Positions 31,252 through 36,565 of a DNA stretch of 36,565 bases are shown one piece after another. The notes under the pieces were generated by a model. It ran no database searches. It was not told the origin of the DNA and saw only the letters and a program-made list of their open reading frames with translations. The stretch is from the NCBI GenBank assembly GCA_027623235.1, contig JAQBVJ010000072.1, forward strand, positions 1 through 36,565, in the 5' to 3' direction. This DNA is from Planctomycetota bacterium (GTDB lineage: Bacteria; Planctomycetota; Planctomycetia; Planctomycetales; Planctomycetaceae). Both the position numbers and the translations under genes were made by a program. How positions within the stretch are numbered: the first letter of the stretch is position 1; every line of letters starts with the position of its first letter.

Positions 31252-32106
31252 ATGACCGTCACCCCGCTCGAACGTGCGATCCGCGACGCCTGTTTCCTGG
31301 AGGCCACCGCGCGAAAAGCCGGCAACGTTCATCCGGAAGCCAGTTTCGAACACCTCTCCTACGCGGACTTCGTTCGCTCCGCCGACGCAGTCGCGCCGGT
31401 GCTTGCTCGTTCGCGTGAAGCGGGAGTCGGGCAGACGATTCTCAATGCCGTCCGGTCTACGAAGGCTGTTTGTTCTCACAACACGAACCTCGGCATCATT
31501 CTGCTTCTTGCTCCGCTCGCCGCCATTGAACCGCAGGCCTCTTTTAAAGACGGAATCGTTTCCGTGCTGTCGTCGCTGACCGTTGAAGATTCGCGGCTCG
31601 TCTACGGAGCGATTCGACTTGCGGCACCGAGAGGTCTGGGCGACAGCGAAGCGGAGGACGTTTCGGACGACCCGACTCAGTCGCTCGTCGAGGTCATGCG
31701 ACTGGCGGCGGATCGCGATTTGATCGCAAGACAGTTTGCGACAAACTTTGAACTCGTGCTCGACTTCGGACTTCCGCTGCTTAATGCAAAGTGTTTTCAG
31801 GCTGACTGGGAGTCACAGGTGCTCCGCCTTCAGCTCGAGTTGATGGCCGCGGCACCAGAAACGGACATCCTGCGAAAGCGAGGCCAGGCCGAAGCCGACG
31901 AGGCTTCGAGACGCGCGCGCGCGATCCTCGAGGCAGGGTGGCCGAACTCGCGCGAAGCACGATCGCTCTTTGCGGACTTCGATGCCTGGCTGCGCGAATA
32001 CGGCAGCGAGCGGAATCCGGGAACGGTTGCTGACCTCGTAACGGCCTGCCTCTTCGCAGCGCTCCGGGAAGGTCGCATCACGATGCCGGATTCACTGCCG
32101 AGGTAG
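31252..32106 (+). CDS. CitG/MdcB-like triphosphoribosyl-dephospho-CoA synthase
   Basis: A 284-residue member of the CitG family. Signatures are ARKAGNVHPEASF near the N-terminus and a central STKAVCSHNTNLGIILLLAPL, the latter matching the N-T-x-L-G-x-x-L-L-x-x-P-L motif of CitG and MdcB. CitG enzymes make the 2'-(5''-triphosphoribosyl)-3'-dephospho-CoA precursor of the prosthetic group in citrate lyase and malonate decarboxylase. Neither of those enzymes is encoded here, while malonate genes lie about 20 kb away. CitG-like proteins are also known among C1-cofactor genes of methylotrophs and planctomycetes, so the substrate here is open. The gene starts 22 bp after the FHA-phosphatase. Confidence 0.82.
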   Translation: MTVTPLERAIRDACFLEATARKAGNVHPEASFEHLSYADFVRSADAVAPVLARSREAGVGQTILNAVRSTKAVCSHNTNLGIILLLAPLAAIEPQASFKDGIVSVLSSLTVEDSRLVYGAIRLAAPRGLGDSEAEDVSDDPTQSLVEVMRLAADRDLIARQFATNFELVLDFGLPLLNAKCFQADWESQVLRLQLELMAAAPETDILRKRGQAEADEASRRARAILEAGWPNSREARSLFADFDAWLREYGSERNPGTVADLVTACLFAALREGRITMPDSLPR

Positions 32107-32142
32107 TCGATGCCCGGGCAACGCTCATCCCTGGCCCAGTAG

Positions 32143-32200
32143 GACGGACGCCCACGTCCGTCAGAGCGCGTAAAACAAGCGAAATCGGAAAGATTTTCCG
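32143..32200. repeat. Palindromic element and second hairpin between convergent genes
   Basis: GACGGACG (32143-32150) and CGTCCGTC (32155-32162) form a perfect 8-bp stem with a CCCA loop. A second stem CGGAAA (32186-32191) and TTTCCG (32195-32200) has a 3-nt loop. They lie in the 151-bp gap where the CitG-like gene (plus) and rodA (minus) converge, so they may stop or protect both transcripts, but there is no T-run. The flanking GTAGGACGGAC context resembles dispersed palindromes I recall from planctomycete genomes; this needs a genome count. Confidence 0.5.
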
Positions 32201-32257
32201 GAATCATTCGGCGTCGCCGCGTCTGAAGAACGCGAGCGGCCGTCCTGCAGTCTCAAG

Positions 32258-33385
32258 TCAACCTGCAAACTGAAACGGCTCAGACACGGCGTCCGTAGTG
32301 GGTCTCATCGCGATGTTGACCAGCAGGCCGAGGGCCAGGCACATTGTCAACAGACTCGACCCGCCGTAGCTCATCAGAGGCAAAGTCATCCCGGTAATCG
32401 GCAACAGTCCAACGGTCATCGCGGTATTAATCAGAACCTGCGAACCAATCAACGCGACAATGCCGACGGCAAGAAGCCGGCCATACGGGTCGCGAGTGTC
32501 CGCCGCGATGAGCAGACCTCGGGCGAACAGGACGCAGTAAAGTAACAGCACAGTCAGGCTGCCGATCAGACCCCAACGCTCGCCGACCAGACAGAAGACA
32601 AAGTCCGTTCGCGATTCTGGCAAGTGGTAGGCTCGCTGGCTTTTGAATGGCATTCCCGTGATCTCGCTGCCAAAGACACCGCCGAGAGCAAGGACCCGCT
32701 TTGACTGGTGGAGGTGGTAGCCGTCGCCGCGTGGAGCCTCGCCACCCGTCTTCTGAGTGAACACCGAAACGATGCGTGACTTCTGCTCGGCACTCATCTG
32801 CATCCACAGAAACGGAGAGGCGAGCACGCCAAGCAGCGCGATCGTTGCCAGGTGACGCGGTCTCGCTCCCGCGGCAAACAGCATCGCGAACAGGACCGGC
32901 AGAAACAGCAGCGACGTTCCCAGGTCCGGTTCTTTCAGAATGAGGACAATGGGAACCAGGGCCATGAAAAACGGAATGGCCAGGCCCTTCCACGTTCGAA
33001 AACTCTCGCGATGCATCAGGTATCGTGCGAGTGCCGCAATAAATGCCAGCTTCGCAAGCTCCGACGGCTGAAAGTCCATCAGCCCAAGCGGAATCCAGCG
33101 GTGCGAGTAATTCTTTGCCGGCATGAAAAACACGAGGACCAGCAACAGCAGACAGCCACCGTAAATCGGATAGCTGATCCACCTCAACCGCTGGTAGGGC
33201 CACACCGCAGCGATGACGAAGACGATCGATCCCAGCGCAGCCCAGAGCCTCTGTCGGGGTGCGAACTCGCCGAGATTGTAGAGTTCGTCGCCGCGCGCGA
33301 TGGCCGACAGGCCGAGAACGATCAGAGCCAGCGCCGTCAGTACGATGACGGCAGGAAATCGGTGATACCAGGGAGACTCGCCCAC
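32258..33385 (-). CDS. rodA: RodA/FtsW-family SEDS peptidoglycan glycosyltransferase
   Basis: A 375-residue polytopic membrane protein with about ten helices. SEDS landmarks are WIPLG...FQPSELAKLAFI, LKEPDLGTSLLFLP, PESRTDFVFCLVGERWGLIG and GMTLPLMSYGGSS. RodA polymerises lipid II glycan strands with a partner class B PBP; none is adjacent here. The start is GTG at 33385 (AAGGA 6 bp upstream); the much longer open frame running to 34588 is the antisense shadow of the neighbouring dehydrogenase. RodA is favoured over FtsW by the HRWIPLG/FQPSELAKLA layout, though the subfamily is not certain. It is divergent from the NDH-2 gene with a 207-bp gap. Confidence 0.88.
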   Translation of the reverse strand: MGESPWYHRFPAVIVLTALALIVLGLSAIARGDELYNLGEFAPRQRLWAALGSIVFVIAAVWPYQRLRWISYPIYGGCLLLLVLVFFMPAKNYSHRWIPLGLMDFQPSELAKLAFIAALARYLMHRESFRTWKGLAIPFFMALVPIVLILKEPDLGTSLLFLPVLFAMLFAAGARPRHLATIALLGVLASPFLWMQMSAEQKSRIVSVFTQKTGGEAPRGDGYHLHQSKRVLALGGVFGSEITGMPFKSQRAYHLPESRTDFVFCLVGERWGLIGSLTVLLLYCVLFARGLLIAADTRDPYGRLLAVGIVALIGSQVLINTAMTVGLLPITGMTLPLMSYGGSSLLTMCLALGLLVNIAMRPTTDAVSEPFQFAG

Positions 33386-33592
33386 GACACATCCTTGTGA
33401 GAATTCCCCGCGCTCCTGCGGGTCGAAGCGGAATTGTCGTGGAAAGCGGCCGGTGGCGGAACATGATTTCAATTCGCTCTCCAGTTTCAGTTTTCCGGAA
33501 GCGATCCTGCCATCACGTTGGCAGCGGAAATTGCGGCTGGCTATGCTGCTCTCGATGATCTGAGTTTGGAACCGAGACGGAAGCAGGGAACG
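33386..33592. other. Divergent intergenic region rodA / NDH-2
   Basis: 207 bp between two divergent starts, so promoters in both directions are expected. CGCTCCTGCGGG near 33410 gives only a weak dyad. No convincing hexamer pair was identified. Confidence 0.4.
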
Positions 33593-35233
33593 ATGGCCGA
33601 CAAAAAACACAGAATTCTGATCCTTGGAGGAGGCTTCGGCGGCGTTTACACCGCTCTGTACCTCGACAAGGCAATGACGAGGGCCGAAAAGGAACGCACG
33701 GAAGTCACGATTGTCAGTAACGAAAATTACATCGTCTTTCAGCCGTTTCTCCCCGAAGTCATCTCCGGCACGATTGAGACTCTGCACTGCATTACGCCAA
33801 TTCGGCGGATCGCTCGCCGAGCCCGCCTCTATACAAGGCGGATCGAGGAAATCGACACTCAGAAAAAGACGGTTCGCCTCGCACCCGATTTTCTCCCGAA
33901 GCCATTGACGCTCGAATACGACGAGCTCGTCGTCGGCCTGGGAACCCGGATGAACTACGCACTTGTTCCGGGGATGCGCGAACACTCGATCCCGTTCAAA
34001 TATCTTGGGGACGCGTTGCGACTCCGAAATGAATCGGTACGGGCGCTTGAAGAAGCCGACATCGAGCAGAACCCCGTTGAAAAGAAAAAGCTGCTGACAT
34101 TCGTGGTTGGCGGCGGCGGATTCTCCGGCGTGGAGTGCATCGCGGAACTGAATGATTTTCTGACGGCCGCCATCAAGGATTACTCGAACATCCGCCAGGA
34201 AGAGATTCGCTGCGTACTGCTGCAGAGTGCCGATCGAATTCTGCCCGAACTGGGCGAGAGCCTCGCCCTTTACGCTCAGAGTATTCTGGGAAAACGGGGC
34301 GTCGAGATTCGGTTGAACACGAGACTGACAGCAATCTCTGCGGACGCGGCGATCATCCAGAACAAACAGACGAAAGAAATTGAGCGGATTGAAGCACGGA
34401 CGATCGTCTCGACGGTTCCGGCAGCGGCTCATCCGCTGGTCAAATCTCTGCCGTTTGAACTGGAACGCGACCGGATCGTCGTGACCAAATACCTCGACGT
34501 TCCGAAATTCCCAGGGCATTGGGCGCTCGGCGACTGTGCTTCGGTGCCGCAGATCGACGGAATCAAATCGCCGCCAACGGCTCAGCACGCTCTGCGCCAG
34601 GCAAAGACCTGTGCGACGAACATTGTGGCGCGAATGCGAGGCACGTCGATGAAGCAGTTCAGCTTCACGGGGCTCGGCAAGCTGGCTTCACTGGGCCAGC
34701 GGTCAGCAGTCGCGGAGGTCTTTGGAATCAAGATCAAAGGGATTCTTGCGTGGTTCTTCTGGCGTACCGTGTATCTCTCAAAGTTTCCCGGACTGGATCG
34801 CAAGATCCGCATCGCCGCCGACTGGACGCTCGACCTGATCCTGCCACGCGACATTACTCAGCTGAAGATTTTCCCGGCGGAGCATGTGCAGCAGGAGCAT
34901 TTCCACGGCGGGGAAATGATTTTTGACCAGGGCGATTTCGGGAACAAGTTTTACGTTCTAACCGACGGACAAGCCGAGATCGTCAAAAACGGTAATGTTG
35001 TGGCGACGATCGATAAAGGTGCTCCGTTTGGAGAAATTGCTCTTGTCGAGAACAGTCCGCGAACCGCTGGTGTCCGCGCAAAAACCAACTGCACGCTGGT
35101 CAGCGTTGCTCGACCCGCGTTCAGAAAGCTGCTGACTCACCTGCCGGGCGTTCGGGACAGTGTCGGAAGCATCATGCAGAGCCACGGCGTTGATCCGTCG
35201 GGCCTCGATGCTCCGGATGAGGACGAAGATTGA
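33593..35233 (+). CDS. Type II NADH dehydrogenase-like protein with C-terminal cyclic nucleotide-binding domain
   Basis: A 546-residue flavoprotein. The FAD-binding GGGFGG (12-17), the FVVGGGGFSGVE second dinucleotide loop, and WALGDCASVPQ for FAD define an NDH-2-type dehydrogenase (about 1-420), which passes electrons from NADH to quinone at the membrane without pumping. It is followed by a CAP_ED domain (about 430-546) in which the phosphate-binding cassette FGEIALVENSPRTAG is intact, including the arginine that contacts the cyclic phosphate. The fused domain suggests allosteric control by cAMP, cGMP or another cyclic nucleotide. ATG at 33593 is used, with AGGGAA 5 bp upstream; the earlier open frame is not needed by the family. 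A PIG-L deacetylase gene follows 24 bp later. Confidence 0.87.
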   Translation: MADKKHRILILGGGFGGVYTALYLDKAMTRAEKERTEVTIVSNENYIVFQPFLPEVISGTIETLHCITPIRRIARRARLYTRRIEEIDTQKKTVRLAPDFLPKPLTLEYDELVVGLGTRMNYALVPGMREHSIPFKYLGDALRLRNESVRALEEADIEQNPVEKKKLLTFVVGGGGFSGVECIAELNDFLTAAIKDYSNIRQEEIRCVLLQSADRILPELGESLALYAQSILGKRGVEIRLNTRLTAISADAAIIQNKQTKEIERIEARTIVSTVPAAAHPLVKSLPFELERDRIVVTKYLDVPKFPGHWALGDCASVPQIDGIKSPPTAQHALRQAKTCATNIVARMRGTSMKQFSFTGLGKLASLGQRSAVAEVFGIKIKGILAWFFWRTVYLSKFPGLDRKIRIAADWTLDLILPRDITQLKIFPAEHVQQEHFHGGEMIFDQGDFGNKFYVLTDGQAEIVKNGNVVATIDKGAPFGEIALVENSPRTAGVRAKTNCTLVSVARPAFRKLLTHLPGVRDSVGSIMQSHGVDPSGLDAPDEDED

Positions 35234-35257
35234 CGACACCACCCGCGAGGGCTACTG

Positions 35258-36013
35258 ATGGCTGACTCCCAGAAACGAATCCTCGCCATTCACGCACACC
35301 CCGATGACGTCGAGATTCAATGTGCCGGGACGCTCGCGCTGCTCAGGCAGCGTGGCCACCACATCAACTACATGGCGATGACACCGGGCGACTGCGGCAG
35401 CGCGGAACTCGGACCGCTCGCGATCGCAGAGACTCGTCGAGCAGAGGCCCGCGCAGCGGCGGACCTTCTCGGAGTCGAATACGAGTGCCTGGAATTCCGG
35501 GACCTGGCTATCTGCTTCGACAATCCCTCCCGACAGCGAGTCACAGAGGCGCTGCGGCGAGTCCGACCCGACATCGTGCTGACAGCTCCGCCCGTTGACT
35601 ACATGCCCGATCACGAGATCACCAGCCGACTGGTTCGCGATGCCTGCTTCAACGCCGCCGTGCCCAACTACGACACGCGCCAACCGAATCCGGCGGCGTG
35701 CCTCGAAAAGATTCCGCACCTCTACTACGTCGACCCCGTCGAGGGCACCGACTGGTACGGCAACGCGGTCGAGCCCTCGTTCATCGTCGACACCTCATCG
35801 GTCTTCGACCTGAAACGCGACATGCTGGCCTGCCACGCCAGCCAGCGTGACTGGCTGCGACGGCAGCATGGCATGGACGAATACCTCGACAGCATGGAAC
35901 GCTGGAGCCGCCAGCGTGGCAGCCAGATCGCCGCCGAGCACGGTGAAGGTTACCGCCAGCACCTGGGCCACCCGCACCCGCAGGACAATCTGTTGCTGAG
36001 TCTGCTTGGCTGA
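35258..36013 (+). CDS. PIG-L/LmbE-family deacetylase
   Basis: A 251-residue zinc hydrolase. HAHPDDVEI near the N-terminus gives the metal-binding H-x-D-D, and PDHEITSRLV supplies the third ligand. Family members remove N-acetyl groups from GlcNAc-linked substrates such as GlcNAc-malate in bacillithiol synthesis (BshB), mycothiol intermediates or GlcNAc-PI. Length and layout fit BshB1-like enzymes. No glycosyltransferase or cysteine ligase of bacillithiol synthesis is near, so the substrate is uncertain. It follows the NDH-2 gene by 24 bp with GAGGG as ribosome-binding site, and converges on a DapA-family gene with a 6-bp gap. Confidence 0.87.
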   Translation: MADSQKRILAIHAHPDDVEIQCAGTLALLRQRGHHINYMAMTPGDCGSAELGPLAIAETRRAEARAAADLLGVEYECLEFRDLAICFDNPSRQRVTEALRRVRPDIVLTAPPVDYMPDHEITSRLVRDACFNAAVPNYDTRQPNPAACLEKIPHLYYVDPVEGTDWYGNAVEPSFIVDTSSVFDLKRDMLACHASQRDWLRRQHGMDEYLDSMERWSRQRGSQIAAEHGEGYRQHLGHPHPQDNLLLSLLG

Positions 36014-36019
36014 GTCGCG

Positions 36020-36565
36020 CTACGCCACGATCCCTGACTCGGCAAGCTCTGCGGCGATCGCCTCTTCCACGGCGAGGATCGGCTTCACAAGTTCTTCGAT
36101 CTCGTGTTTCTCCGCGTCGGTCAGCCGGCGCTGAGGCGGACGCGGGTTTCCCCAGTCCTCGCCAAACAATGTCATCGCGTGTTTCAGCATCGAGATGTTG
36201 TAGCTGTCGCCGTCGCGCTGGCGGTAATCCTCGATCGGAAGAATCTGCTGCTGATATCTCATCCCTTCGTCGTACTCACCGGCGGCAAATGCCGCGTGTT
36301 TGGCGAGCGTCAAATGTGGGCAGATATTCCCGGCGCCGGTCGTGTAACCGTTCGACCCGGCGAGCATGTAATACGGCGAAAACCGCTCAGCCGACCCGCA
36401 AAGCCACTCGACTCCACTGGTATCTGCGGCGACGGTCGTGCGGAATTCGTGCATCTGATTCCAGGCGTATTTAACGCCAACGACGTTCGGATTCTTCGGT
36501 TCTTCGCGAAAAGCTGGGGTTAAGTGTTCAATTGAAAAAGCACGCTGAATTCCATACGGGAGTGT
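36020..36565 (-). CDS. DapA/N-acetylneuraminate lyase-family protein, C-terminal part (cut by window edge)
   Basis: The last 181 residues of a class I aldolase-type lyase. The frame is open to the window edge with no start, so the gene continues beyond it. The Schiff-base lysine is visible in NVVGVKYAWN, the position of the family N-I-x-G-x-K motif, followed by GSNGYTTGAGNICP where DapA-family proteins have the G-x-x-G-x-[IV]-S-x-x-x-N loop. Members cleave or condense pyruvate with aldehydes (dihydrodipicolinate, sialic acid, keto-deoxy sugars). The insert EDYRQRDGDSYNIS is unlike typical DapA, so a sugar-acid lyase is more likely than lysine synthesis. The stop TAG is at 36022-36020. Confidence 0.8.
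   Translation of the reverse strand, partial: TLPYGIQRAFSIEHLTPAFREEPKNPNVVGVKYAWNQMHEFRTTVAADTSGVEWLCGSAERFSPYYMLAGSNGYTTGAGNICPHLTLAKHAAFAAGEYDEGMRYQQQILPIEDYRQRDGDSYNISMLKHAMTLFGEDWGNPRPPQRRLTDAEKHEIEELVKPILAVEEAIAAELAESGIVA

Noticed and set aside
33386..34588. A 400-codon N-terminal extension of rodA
   Set aside because: This part is antisense to the NDH-2 gene and contains no membrane segments; GTG at 33385 with AAGGA gives a normal 375-residue RodA.

Overview
The window looks like a chromosomal segment of a Planctomycetota bacterium (Planctomycetia-like, fairly GC-rich). Family-level clues are a DUF1559 pilin-like secreted protein, a LEPR-XLL-type N-terminal sorting motif on a giant RTX protein, very large PQQ-type beta-propeller proteins, and MfnD-like and CitG-like genes of the kind seen near tetrahydromethanopterin/methanofuran genes in planctomycetes and methylotrophs. 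This placement comes from gene content; no database was searched.

Layout. (1) 1-3203: the right end of an integrated element. It has a repeat/palindrome array, a serine recombinase, a small HTH protein, and a tyrosine integrase whose last 20 codons lie antisense inside a tRNA-Arg(TCG) gene, which marks the attachment site. (2) 3297-15859, all minus strand: a probable 12.5-kb operon read right to left. It comprises a thioredoxin-like protein with an in-frame UGA (candidate selenoprotein), a GDPD/propeller/methyltransferase-like/malectin-like giant, the malonate carrier MadL and MadM, malonyl-CoA synthetase MatB, an atypical subtilase, and a second propeller/methyltransferase/malectin-like giant. 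(3) 15860-16123: a divergent regulatory region rich in hairpins. (4) 16124-18670: two secreted esterases (CE7-like and SGNH). (5) 18713-22828: a 1371-residue metallopeptidase/RTX protein with a 594-bp higher-order repeat. (6) 23158-24312: two small membrane proteins. (7) 24686-32106, plus strand: a lipoprotein, DUF1559 protein, MfnD-like ATP-grasp ligase, small CxxCH protein, uronate-isomerase-like protein, FHA-GAF-PP2C phosphatase and CitG-like protein. (8) 32258-36565: RodA, a type II NADH dehydrogenase fused to a cyclic-nucleotide-binding domain, a PIG-L deacetylase, and a partial DapA-family gene cut by the window edge.

How the genes may work together. MadLM imports malonate and MatB activates it to malonyl-CoA; the 1-base overlaps TAATG and TGATG tie madL and madM to the upstream giant gene. 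The two giants share an architecture and flank the malonate genes, which suggests an undescribed surface or periplasmic system co-expressed with malonate use. The lead gene of this run appears to need selenocysteine. A CitG-family gene 20 kb away could belong either to malonate-decarboxylase cofactor synthesis (no decarboxylase is seen here) or to C1 cofactor metabolism alongside the MfnD-like gene.
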